The notes below the pieces were generated by a model. That model searched no databases, was not told the origin of the DNA, and was given only the letters and a program-made list of their open reading frames with translations. The translations under genes and the position numbers were made by a program. A DNA stretch of 64,000 bases from Anaerobacillus isosaccharinicus (lineage in GTDB: Bacteria > Bacillota > Bacilli > Bacillales > Anaerobacillaceae): the NCBI RefSeq assembly GCF_001866075.3, contig NZ_CP063356.1, positions 3,214,164-3,278,163 of the forward strand, in the 5' to 3' direction. Positions 7,597 through 15,426 of this stretch are shown here, in pieces (within the stretch, counting starts at the first letter, position 1; every line of letters starts with the position of its first letter).

Positions 7597-8787
7597 CTAT
7601 ACCTCGCTATTTTGTAGTAGTTCAATTCTTAATTGTTTTGCAGCTTCATTCATATTCATTAGCTTTTGTTTTGCAATTTCTGGAGTGTTCATAGGTCTTT
7701 GTGCAAAAGTTCCAAAGCCACAATCAGGATTTAAATACATTTTTTCGATAGGAAAATACTTTCCTGCTTGCTTTACTCTTGCTACAATTTCTTCTACTGA
7801 TTCTATTATTGGTGTACGAGGGTTGATGACTCCTAAACCTAGCTCCACATTTTCAAGCTTTGCTAGTTCTGTTAAGGCATGTAATTCTCCTGCTCTGGGA
7901 GTAGCATATTCTAACACATACTGGTCTACGTTCATTTTTGCTAAGAATGGCATAAGTGGATAGTATGGCCCACGAAGTAACGTATCTTCTTGAGTACTCC
8001 AGTTTCCACGACAAACGTGAATGCCAATTTTAGAGCCACGACCGCGCATATCATGGGTAAGCTTATTAATTAATTCTGTAGCAAAAGTAAGTTCTTCTTG
8101 GGCATCAGCTTTTGCTGTTAGTGCTCCACACATAAATGTTCGGTTTGCATTTTTTTGTGTAAATACTAGTTCCGTTAAGACTGGTTCATCAATTTGAATA
8201 AAGTCAACACCAGCGTTTATTAAATCCTCTATTTCTTCTCGTAAAACCGAGACGATATCCACGGCTAAGTCTTCCTTTGTTGGATAAGCGTGTTTGGATA
8301 AACCGTCCACCCACATTGCCCTTGTTAATAAATATGGACCTGGAATAGCAACTTTAATTTGTGCGCTCGTTTGTTCCTTTAAAAATTTATATTCATCAGT
8401 GGCAATTGGTTTCTTCCGAGAAATTTTTCCGAAAGCTGCTGGATTTGTTAAAGAATATGCAGGGACGTCTAATGTGCCAAGAATCTCTTCAAAGCTAGCT
8501 TTGTCCTCTACGTATTCAAGTAAGTCTGCAACTGTTAACATTTTTACATTATCGATTTTGTCAGCAACAAATGAAATGAAGTTATCACGCCTTTGTTCCC
8601 CATCGGAAATAATATCAATGCCAGCTTCTTCTTGTCCTCTTGCACATTCGATAATTGCAACATTTGCAATTTGTTGAAAATCTTCCTCAGTAATACGCTC
8701 AGCCCGAACATCTCTTAATGCCTTGAGTACCTCTCGTGTTCGTGGCCAACTTCCTACGATTGTAGTTGGTAAAAATTTGTTATTCAT
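7597..8787 (-). CDS. MetE-like zinc methyltransferase, catalytic domain only
   Basis: A 396-residue protein matching the catalytic half of cobalamin-independent methionine synthase; full MetE is about 750 residues and has a second, N-terminal barrel that is absent here. The zinc ligands of MetE are all visible: H257 and C259 in IGIHVCRGNW, E293 in YVLEYATP and C356 in NPDCGFGT. DEP at 200-202 and GSWPRT near the N-terminus are further family marks. Such short MetE relatives take methyl groups from donors other than polyglutamyl folate, or are uncharacterised. Its position between sulfur-carrier genes suggests a methyl-sulfur compound as donor or acceptor, which is inference. Confidence 0.85.
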   Translation of the reverse strand: MNNKFLPTTIVGSWPRTREVLKALRDVRAERITEEDFQQIANVAIIECARGQEEAGIDIISDGEQRRDNFISFVADKIDNVKMLTVADLLEYVEDKASFEEILGTLDVPAYSLTNPAAFGKISRKKPIATDEYKFLKEQTSAQIKVAIPGPYLLTRAMWVDGLSKHAYPTKEDLAVDIVSVLREEIEDLINAGVDFIQIDEPVLTELVFTQKNANRTFMCGALTAKADAQEELTFATELINKLTHDMRGRGSKIGIHVCRGNWSTQEDTLLRGPYYPLMPFLAKMNVDQYVLEYATPRAGELHALTELAKLENVELGLGVINPRTPIIESVEEIVARVKQAGKYFPIEKMYLNPDCGFGTFAQRPMNTPEIAKQKLMNMNEAAKQLRIELLQNSEV

Positions 8788-8834
8788 TTTGGTTCCAACC
8801 CCTTAAATATCTATAATTGAAGTAAAGAAACTAG

Positions 8835-9554
8835 TTATAAGATAACTTGAAATTTAAGATTTATTGAAACGGATGGTAGTAGTGTCTGATAAATTGGTGA
8901 TCGCTCTATTGTGGTTCGCCAAACATCTTCTAGCTCACTTTCATCATTTGGAGATGTGACATAAAAGATGCCTGTTATCTCTTCTACTTTAGGGCTTCCG
9001 TGATCTTCTAGCTCCATATGATAAAGAATATTTTCAAGTTTCCCCTTTAACGTAATTTCCATTTCATCAATTACAATATGACGTTTAGAGGCATGGGCTT
9101 TAAAGCCAACAACTAGACATGATCCAAGGGAAGTAAGGAGGTAATCAATGGCACTTGGTGCATCAACTTTTTGACTAAATTCAGCAGGTTGACCTGCAGT
9201 TAGAGTATGATTTCTAGAGAAGACTTTGGCAGAAAGCCCTTGCGCCTCTCGAACTCTTACACTCCATTGATAGCCTCTGGCAGCTTCTAAGTCTTCTTCA
9301 ACTGATCCACTGCTTCCACCTTTACGGACATAATAACTTGTATGTTGTTCATGTTTTTCGAAACCTAAAAACTCGTGTTCAACCATGCGGCACCAAGCGG
9401 GGAGGTCATCAGCAACTGTTCTCTCTCTGCTTCGAACTTCTAATAGTTGACCAGGCTCTAGTGGGTCCATACTTTTCTTAATAATAAGGAGCAGTCCAGA
9501 ACCACAGTCTAAATCGCCGCCATCACACATTCCATCTGGCTTTTGAAAAACCAT
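8835..9554 (-). CDS. TusA-OsmC fusion protein
   Basis: A 239-residue two-domain protein. Residues 1-78 form a TusA/SirA-like sulfur-carrier domain with C17 in LDCGSGLLL and C55 in DDLPAWCRMVEHEFLG. Residues about 95-239 are an OsmC domain with C146 in SLGSCLVVG. The second OsmC cysteine is replaced: ERSPIYQTL here, where the neighbouring OsmC has ARCPIFQTL. The fusion implies that the TusA cysteine delivers sulfur to, or resolves, the OsmC cysteine; this is inferred. AGGAGG lies seven bases before the ATG. It lies 47 bp upstream of the MetE-like gene and 12 bp after the DsrE gene. Confidence 0.85.
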   Translation of the reverse strand: MVFQKPDGMCDGGDLDCGSGLLLIIKKSMDPLEPGQLLEVRSRERTVADDLPAWCRMVEHEFLGFEKHEQHTSYYVRKGGSSGSVEEDLEAARGYQWSVRVREAQGLSAKVFSRNHTLTAGQPAEFSQKVDAPSAIDYLLTSLGSCLVVGFKAHASKRHIVIDEMEITLKGKLENILYHMELEDHGSPKVEEITGIFYVTSPNDESELEDVWRTTIERSPIYQTLLPSVSINLKFQVIL

Positions 9555-9566
9555 TTTAAGTACCTC

Positions 9567-9929
9567 CTAGTATGTAATCGAAGCGGCACCAAGAGATAAA
9601 AATTCTACGACTTTCGCACCGCCGACAATTGTTGCACCTTCTATTAAATTGTTCTCATCTAATTCACGCTTTTTGTGGCAAGGGCTACATACCCAAAGGA
9701 TTCCACCAGCTTCAACAAACTGATTCATTAATGATTTTAACGGCGCAAATCCTTCTTCGTGGATTTCCTCTGCATATCCATTATCAGCTAGGTAAGCGCC
9801 ATCAATATTCAAGAAGACAACTACTTCTTTTCCAGATGCTACAGCTGCATTTGCTACTACAAAACCTACAGTTGCACGATCTGTATCACCTTTACCATGC
9901 GTTAAACTTACTAAAAATTTGTTTGTCAT
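9567..9929 (-). CDS. DsrE/DsrF-like family protein
   Basis: A 120-residue protein of the DsrE fold, which relays persulfide sulfur between TusA-like carriers and target enzymes. It starts with the typical beta strand (KFLVSLTHGKGDTDRATVGF) and has a C-x-x-C pair, C81 and C84 (WVCSPCHKKREL), where DsrE proteins carry the active cysteine. AAGGAG is six bases before the ATG. It lies between a stand-alone TusA and the TusA-OsmC fusion, so a sulfur relay TusA to DsrE to fusion is the natural reading, though unproven. Confidence 0.85.
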   Translation of the reverse strand: MTNKFLVSLTHGKGDTDRATVGFVVANAAVASGKEVVVFLNIDGAYLADNGYAEEIHEEGFAPLKSLMNQFVEAGGILWVCSPCHKKRELDENNLIEGATIVGGAKVVEFLSLGAASITY

Positions 9930-9951
9930 TTTAATTTCTCCTTTTTAATAG

Positions 9952-10209
9952 TTAATTTTTTTGAATTACAAAATGGGTGATTAGTAAACCTTCTTCAAAA
10001 ACTTCTAATAATGTGTGACCTTGCATCCGACACCAAGCTGGTATATCTTCTTTTGCTCCTAGATCATAGGAGATTACTTGAATTGTTTCTCCCACAGCCA
10101 TTTTTTTTACTTGCAAGAATACATTCATAAGTAATTCCCCACAACCAGCTTCACCAGCATCGTAGACAACATCACTCCTTTTATCATTATTAATTTTTAT
10201 CACCACCAT
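9952..10209 (-). CDS. TusA-like sulfur carrier protein
   Basis: An 85-residue TusA/SirA-fold protein and the first gene of the operon. The usual catalytic motif is C-P-x-P; here C23 lies in AGCGELLMNVF, so both prolines are missing, and the fusion protein downstream shows the same change. C60 (DIPAWCRMQGHTLLE) matches the second conserved position of the family. It would carry a persulfide on C23. The ribosome binding site is weak, so a nearby GTG start two codons in is possible. It is divergent from an unknown membrane protein gene. Confidence 0.8.
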   Translation of the reverse strand: MVVIKINNDKRSDVVYDAGEAGCGELLMNVFLQVKKMAVGETIQVISYDLGAKEDIPAWCRMQGHTLLEVFEEGLLITHFVIQKN

Positions 10210-10419
10210 AATTAAAAGTTATCACAAAGTCATTTTACTAAACATTTATCTCTTTGTAACTAGTTTTCACTAGAAAAATTCGTATATTTTTGTAAAAATG
10301 AACTTTATAGTATAATTAAGTGTGTGAATTTCATCATTCCAATAAGCTTTGCTTTATAAGTGATGTAAGAATTAATTTTTTATGCAATAGAGTAGAGAAA
10401 GATAAGGGAGATTATTTCA
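10210..10419. promoter_or_regulatory. Divergent promoter region, sulfur operon and membrane protein gene
   Basis: On the plus strand a TATAAT lies at 10311-10316 with a poor -35. On the minus strand TTACAA and TAAAAT are spaced by 16 bases (about 10223-10250). A 14-bp palindrome, CTAGT/ACTAG with a TTTC loop, lies at 10260-10273 between them and could be an operator. These assignments are by eye only. Confidence 0.45.
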
Positions 10420-11055
10420 ATGAATTTTTTTATGTTTTTAGCTCCAGCTTTATTAATAGTAGGGTTATTTGGTCTTTATGATAACATTCGTTTATTTCGT
10501 AGAAATGGCGTAGTGCCAGCAGACTCAAGATTATACCGATGGTTTGCTTTATTATTAATCCTTGTCATACCAGTAAGGAACTTCCAAGAAGAGTTTCAAT
10601 TAATTAAAGTAGCCTATTATATCCTTATTCCGATAGTGTTAATTTGGTTATTTTATGTTCATTTTCGTGAAGGGAAGGCTTATTTAATTGTAGATAGCTC
10701 AGAGAATGAACTTATTACTAAAGTCGAGCAACTATTTAAAACCCATAAAGTTAGACTTAAGAAAGAAAAACAAGATCAAGAGGAATTTTCAGTTTTGTAC
10801 AAGCTTGGTGATACAGAAGCAACGGCGGTAATTAAACGATCAAAAGACAGTTTAAATGAAACCAATGATTATTCGTATATACTTACATTTAAAAAATGGT
10901 GGAAGTTACAAAATAGCGAAATTATCATTGATGAATTAATTCGAAACCTAAAATTGGAGCGAAAGCCAATTCATTTCCGAAAACGGAAGTTGATCACTTT
11001 TGGTTACTTAGTTATTTTTATTGTAGGTACCTATTTAGCTATGAATACGTTTTAA
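10420..11055 (+). CDS. Membrane protein of unknown function
   Basis: A 211-residue protein with helices near residues 3-20, 42-50 and 66-81, a soluble charged middle part (about 85-185) and a final helix (about 189-208) before a short tail. The middle has alternating lysine and glutamate and no recognisable motif. I do not recognise the family. GGGAG precedes the ATG, and a terminator follows, so it is monocistronic. It faces away from the sulfur operon and shares its promoter region. Confidence 0.7.
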   Translation: MNFFMFLAPALLIVGLFGLYDNIRLFRRNGVVPADSRLYRWFALLLILVIPVRNFQEEFQLIKVAYYILIPIVLIWLFYVHFREGKAYLIVDSSENELITKVEQLFKTHKVRLKKEKQDQEEFSVLYKLGDTEATAVIKRSKDSLNETNDYSYILTFKKWWKLQNSEIIIDELIRNLKLERKPIHFRKRKLITFGYLVIFIVGTYLAMNTF

Positions 11056-11063
11056 AAATATCG

Positions 11064-11094
11064 AAACAGCTGGAAGGTCTTTTCAGCTGTTTTT
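11064..11094 (+). terminator. Terminator
   Basis: AAACAGCTG and CAGCTGTTT form a 9-bp stem, followed by T bases. Confidence 0.8.
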
Positions 11095-11246
11095 CAAATT
11101 GAGTTTCCATAAAAAAATCAACAGGTCATCAGATGTTTTCCATCGTTCTGCCATTTACGTGAAAGGAAAAAAGATGTATGATAGACAGCGGTATAATAAA
11201 GATTAAGATTATAAATGTATTGAGGTAAAGGGGAGAATTAAATTTT

Positions 11247-12785
11247 ATGGAAGCAATACTTGATCAAATAGGCAGCTTGCAAATGTTAAATCATTTCTGG
11301 TTGACCTTATTTTTGTTAATTCCGATGGTTTTAATTTCTAGAACTGTTGTTGCAGGAACACGTTATTCACCAATTTTAATTATTGTTATTTTTGGTTTAA
11401 CTATGGGGTATGTACTAGTAGCTAGTGGAGTGGCTCAACCAGGGTTAGTTGAGTTTCCAATTGTTAACTTTATTGCAAAAACGACAATTATTGCTTTAAT
11501 TGTATCGTTCTTTGTAGGTGGACAAGAACTTCGAAAAATTTTGGGTGGAAAGGCGCTAGACGGAGAAGATATGATCGTGCCTTCTTCAGAAGAGACCGTT
11601 TTAGGTACAACAAGAACACAATTTGTCTTTATCCTTCGTTCATTTTTCTTATTGCTAGGTATCGAAGGGTTAGTAAGATTAATTTTAGGATTACACATAG
11701 ATGATCTTAGCAAATATTATCCTTTGATTGCTTACATTGGTATAGTAGGGTCGATTATCTTAATCGATAATAAAGCAACAATTAAGAACAAACATTTATA
11801 TATACGTAAAGGTGTACTGGAAATTATTGCAATCGTAGGAGTATTACTTATTTCTTTCCATCTCGCTGATTTCATTCGACCTTTCATTGGGTTGCCACAA
11901 ATCTTCTTTGCAATGTTACTAGCTGCGGGAATCGGCGCCATTTTCTATAATTATAGTTTTGGACCAACGGTTAAAGCATTACTATTTGCAGGTATTCCTG
12001 TCGTTTTAGCTGCCAACTTTATGGTAGGTGGTTCAAGAATTGGAGAAGCATTTTCAATTGAAGGAATGAATTCTGTTTTAGCTTACGGGTTTTTCGGACA
12101 GTTATTATGGATGTTTGGCGGAATAGCTTTACTCATGTATTTTGCAAAAACAACTCATGTAAGAAATCTTGCACCAGGGATGGCAGGTGCGTTGTCTCAC
12201 TCAGGACTAACAGGAGCTTGTACAGCTGGTGATTTAGGGAAAATGGCAGCAAGTCGTGCGCCAATTATGATTAATATTCCGTTTTTCGGTCACGTATTTG
12301 TGTTTTCAGTATTGGCAATAAGTGCTGAGAGAGGTTCGTTGTTACTAATCCCTTCACTAATTATAGTTGCAGTTGGACTTTTGTTAACTGCACTAGCCTT
12401 AAAAAATCTTCGTGTTGCTAATGGTGTAGATAGTAAGGAAGTTAAGGGGTTAATGCAATTTTCATTTGGTTGGCAGCTTTGTGCTGTTTTTGGTGGTTTA
12501 ACACTATTAAGCTTAAGTGCAATGCCAATGGATTATGCAGCAATGGCACAATCCTCAGCTATTTCTCATTTTGGTCTTTTTGCAGCTGTTCAAGAGGGGA
12601 TGTTTGGTCCTGAAGCTGCTGCTTTAATTGCATTTATTTTCTCAATGCCGTTTTTAGTTCATCCTCTTGTATTCTTTATGTTTGGTAAAGCGATGGAGAA
12701 TGATGGACATATGCCTAAGTTACCGGTATATATTATGATGGTTATTGGTGTACTTGGTGTAACATTTGCTTTATTAGCATTGTAA
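11247..12785 (+). CDS. Polytopic membrane protein, probable transporter (unknown)
   Basis: A 512-residue very hydrophobic protein with roughly 12-13 membrane helices. Polar insertions occur near residues 95-118 (ELRKILGGKALDGEDMIVPS) and a glycine-rich block near 310-335 (APGMAGALSHSGLTGACTAG) resembles substrate- or ion-binding loops of secondary transporters. I cannot assign a family, and glutamate or sodium symport is only a guess. GGGGAG lies upstream of the ATG; promoter and terminator indicate a single-gene unit. Confidence 0.65.
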   Translation: MEAILDQIGSLQMLNHFWLTLFLLIPMVLISRTVVAGTRYSPILIIVIFGLTMGYVLVASGVAQPGLVEFPIVNFIAKTTIIALIVSFFVGGQELRKILGGKALDGEDMIVPSSEETVLGTTRTQFVFILRSFFLLLGIEGLVRLILGLHIDDLSKYYPLIAYIGIVGSIILIDNKATIKNKHLYIRKGVLEIIAIVGVLLISFHLADFIRPFIGLPQIFFAMLLAAGIGAIFYNYSFGPTVKALLFAGIPVVLAANFMVGGSRIGEAFSIEGMNSVLAYGFFGQLLWMFGGIALLMYFAKTTHVRNLAPGMAGALSHSGLTGACTAGDLGKMAASRAPIMINIPFFGHVFVFSVLAISAERGSLLLIPSLIIVAVGLLLTALALKNLRVANGVDSKEVKGLMQFSFGWQLCAVFGGLTLLSLSAMPMDYAAMAQSSAISHFGLFAAVQEGMFGPEAAALIAFIFSMPFLVHPLVFFMFGKAMENDGHMPKLPVYIMMVIGVLGVTFALLAL

Positions 12786-12789
12786 TAAT

Positions 12790-12832
12790 AAAAGGTCTAG
12801 CTTCAGGGATGAACCGAAGTTAGACCTTTTTT
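12790..12832. terminator. Bidirectional terminator
   Basis: AAAGGTCTAGCTTC pairs with GAAGTTAGACCTTT with one mismatch. It lies between convergent genes and has T-runs on both strands. Confidence 0.8.
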
Positions 12833-12870
12833 AAATAAAATTAAGTAAACGCTTACAAAAGCTTTTGTTT

Positions 12871-13572
12871 TTAATGTAAAATTTTTTGTTTTTCTTCGCC
12901 AATTTCAATTAATTTACCATCTACGAGCTTTAACATTCGATCGTAAAATTGGCCACTATCTGATTCCCCTGTAACGATTAACGTTATATGCTGTCTTCTC
13001 ACATAGTCTACGAGGAGACTATATAATTCATACTGTTCTTCATCATTCATACCAACAGTAAATTCATCTAACAATAAAAGCCGAGGATTTGACATCAATA
13101 TTCTAGCAATCGTAATTTTTATTCGGTCTAGCTTTGTTAGATTTTCTGGATATTGAGTGAGTTTATGTTCATCAATTCCTAGCATGGTTAGAATATACTG
13201 TGCTTCATCATTGAATAAATCATAATCAGGGTCGTCTTCATCTTGGCCCATTAACAAATGTTGCTTAACATTTAGATAAGGGATTAAGCAATCTTCACTT
13301 GTTAAAAAGCCAATATGCCTAAGACGCCAATCTGTTCGCTTTTCTATTGCTAGTAAATTTTTCCCGAGAACTTCAATTGTTCCGTGATTCGGTGGTGTCA
13401 TCGCAGCAATCATTTTTAATAAGGTAGTTCTACCGCTTCCATAATGACCACTAATAAAAACGATCTCGCCCTCATGGACCTGTAACGACAAGTCTTTAAA
13501 TAGGACATTCTTTTGATTCCCTGTTATATATTTTTTGGAAACATTTTTCGCTGTTATCACATACACGTACAT
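12871..13572 (-). CDS. Degenerate FtsE-like ABC ATP-binding protein
   Basis: An ABC-type ATPase of about 230 residues with no permease gene next to it. Key motifs are altered (numbering from the upstream TTG codon at 13584): Walker A reads GHYGSGRTT with arginine (R52) for the invariant lysine, the Q-loop glutamine is absent (IGFLTSED), the LSGGQ signature is NLTKLD, and the H-loop is VTGESD. Walker B is intact (LLLLDEF). The protein may bind but hydrolyse nucleotide poorly and act as a structural or regulatory subunit. The start is uncertain: ATG at 13572 sits very close to AGAGGGG, and GTG at 13566 has better spacing. Confidence 0.75.
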   Translation of the reverse strand: MYVYVITAKNVSKKYITGNQKNVLFKDLSLQVHEGEIVFISGHYGSGRTTLLKMIAAMTPPNHGTIEVLGKNLLAIEKRTDWRLRHIGFLTSEDCLIPYLNVKQHLLMGQDEDDPDYDLFNDEAQYILTMLGIDEHKLTQYPENLTKLDRIKITIARILMSNPRLLLLDEFTVGMNDEEQYELYSLLVDYVRRQHITLIVTGESDSGQFYDRMLKLVDGKLIEIGEEKQKILH

Positions 13573-13843
13573 CACCCCTCTCAATAGTAAATGTTATGAT
13601 CTTTAAATTACTCCCATAACCTTATTTAATCATTAATTAACGTGAAAATAAATATGAATTAATTAAAAAATTTGAAGATTGTATTAAAATTTTAATATAG
13701 AAGCAAGTGGTCAATCGAGTCAGAATATTTGCTTGTCAAAGCTCAGCGGGGCTCCGCGCTTTTCTAAGTAACACCTATTGCACAAAAGTAGTTACAAAGT
13801 ATATGATTTACATACCAAATAATTTTGTAAGAGGTGTTTATAG

Positions 13844-14281
13844 ATGAATAATCTATTAGTTGTTCCGATCGATGGTTCTCCATCATCAATGAAAGCCTTA
13901 GCATTTGCAATCGATAATGCAAAGATGTATCAAGATAAAATAATCTTATTAAATGTACAAGCAAAATATGAGGGTTTACATAATGATAGATCAATTGATC
14001 AAACGGAAATTAAAAAGCTTCAAGAATTAAAAGGCTTAGAAGTAATGAAAGAAGCAATAAATATGTTAAATGGAAATAACATACCTTTCGAAGTGAAAAT
14101 AAGAATTGGAATTGCAACAATAGAAATAACTTCAGAAGCGAAAGAGCAAGAAGCGAGAATGATTATTTTAGGATCTAGAGGTAATGGACCAGTAGTAAGT
14201 GCTGTTTTAGGTAGTGTAACGTACGGTGTCCTTCATTTAGCTACATGTCCGGTTACGATTGTTCCGCTCTCAAGTAAATAG
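13844..14281 (+). CDS. Universal stress protein (UspA family)
   Basis: A 145-residue single-domain UspA protein. The N-terminus has the strand and loop VVPIDGSPSSMKAL, and the ATP-binding signature G-x2-G-x9-G-S is visible as GSRGNGPVVSAVLGSVT. It therefore belongs to the nucleotide-binding class. AGAGGTG precedes the ATG by seven bases. The MscS-type channel gene starts 11 bp after the stop, so both are probably co-transcribed in a stress or osmotic response. Confidence 0.9.
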   Translation: MNNLLVVPIDGSPSSMKALAFAIDNAKMYQDKIILLNVQAKYEGLHNDRSIDQTEIKKLQELKGLEVMKEAINMLNGNNIPFEVKIRIGIATIEITSEAKEQEARMIILGSRGNGPVVSAVLGSVTYGVLHLATCPVTIVPLSSK

Positions 14282-14292
14282 GAGGATTAAAG

Positions 14293-15378
14293 ATGTTTGA
14301 TGAACTACTTTCTCGATATGAATGGATGACAAATATACAGTGGGAAGATATCGGGATCGCTTTAGGTATTCTAATCATTTTTCACGTGTTTCGAAAGATC
14401 TTTACAAAGTATATTTATAAAATTTTATTACGAATAGCAAAGAAAACCCCTACGGAAATATTAACAAATATTTTCGTCGCCTTTGAAGGCCCACTAAGAT
14501 TATTTTTTGTTGGGATTGGTTTTTATATAGCTTTAATGTATTTGCCGTTTGAACAAAAAACAAATGAACTAATTGTTCAAATATATCGTTCTTTCATTAT
14601 TTATCTTATTGGATATGGTCTATTTAATTTATCAGCGGCTTCTTCAGTAATATTCCAAAAAATCGGTTCGAAATTTGATATAGAAGTAGATGAAATATTG
14701 TTACCGTTTTTATCTAAACTTGTAAGAGTAATAATTATTGCGCTGATGATTAGCATCATTGCAGGTGAATGGGGTTATGATGTTAATGGATTTGTTGCAG
14801 GTTTAGGCTTAGGGGGACTTGCTTTTGCGTTGGCCGCCAAAGATGCCATTGCTAACCTTTTTGGTGGGGTTATTATTATTACTGAAAAGCCCTTTTCAAT
14901 TGGGGACTGGATCAAAACTCCAAGTGTTGAAGGTACGGTAGAAGATATTACATTTAGAAGTACAAAGGTTCGAACATTTGCACAAGCTGTTGTGACGGTT
15001 CCAAATTCTACCTTGTCCAATGAGCCGATCACAAACTGGACAAAAATGGGGAAACGAAGAGTTTCTTTTCATTTAGGGGTAACTTATTCAACTCCAAAGG
15101 AAAAGTTAGAGAATTGTGTCACGAAAATAAATGAAATGCTTAGAAGGCATAGCGATATTGATCAAGAAACGATCTTTGTTCACTTTGATGTATTTAACGA
15201 TAGTAGTTTAGATATTTTTGTTTATTTTTTTACAAATACAACAGTATGGGGACAATTTTTAGCTGTTAAAGAAGATGTCAATTTTAAAATCATGGAGATA
15301 TTAGAAGAAGAAGGCGTTTCTGTGGCCTTTCCAAGTCGAAGTATTTACATTGAAAAGGAGCCATTAAAAGAAGAATAA
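14293..15378 (+). CDS. MscS family mechanosensitive channel
   Basis: A 361-residue channel protein with four to five N-terminal membrane helices (about residues 16-180). The pore helix is the glycine/alanine-rich stretch GFVAGLGLGGLAFALAAKDAIANLFGG, followed by the conserved beta-domain segment (KPFSIGDWIKT ... VTVPNSTLSNEPITNW). It would open at high membrane tension and release solutes. AGGAGG precedes the ATG. It is the second gene after uspA; a different MscS paralogue is ykuT at 22.5 kb. Confidence 0.9.
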   Translation: MFDELLSRYEWMTNIQWEDIGIALGILIIFHVFRKIFTKYIYKILLRIAKKTPTEILTNIFVAFEGPLRLFFVGIGFYIALMYLPFEQKTNELIVQIYRSFIIYLIGYGLFNLSAASSVIFQKIGSKFDIEVDEILLPFLSKLVRVIIIALMISIIAGEWGYDVNGFVAGLGLGGLAFALAAKDAIANLFGGVIIITEKPFSIGDWIKTPSVEGTVEDITFRSTKVRTFAQAVVTVPNSTLSNEPITNWTKMGKRRVSFHLGVTYSTPKEKLENCVTKINEMLRRHSDIDQETIFVHFDVFNDSSLDIFVYFFTNTTVWGQFLAVKEDVNFKIMEILEEEGVSVAFPSRSIYIEKEPLKEE

Positions 15379-15379
15379 A

Positions 15380-15426
15380 AAGGAAGACAGATAAGGGAGT
15401 AAACTTTATCTGTCTTCCTATTTTTT
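15380..15426. terminator. Bidirectional terminator
   Basis: AGGAAGACAGATAA pairs perfectly with TTATCTGTCTTCCT, with T-runs on both sides, between convergent genes. Confidence 0.88.

Noticed and set aside
9629-9934. 101-residue plus-strand frame opposite the DsrE gene
   Set aside because: Leucine/glutamine/histidine-rich antisense shadow; no ribosome binding site.
13730-13770. Terminator GCGG/CCGC upstream of uspA
   Set aside because: The stem is only 4-5 bp with a short T-run and lies upstream of the gene without a preceding gene on that strand; too weak to call.
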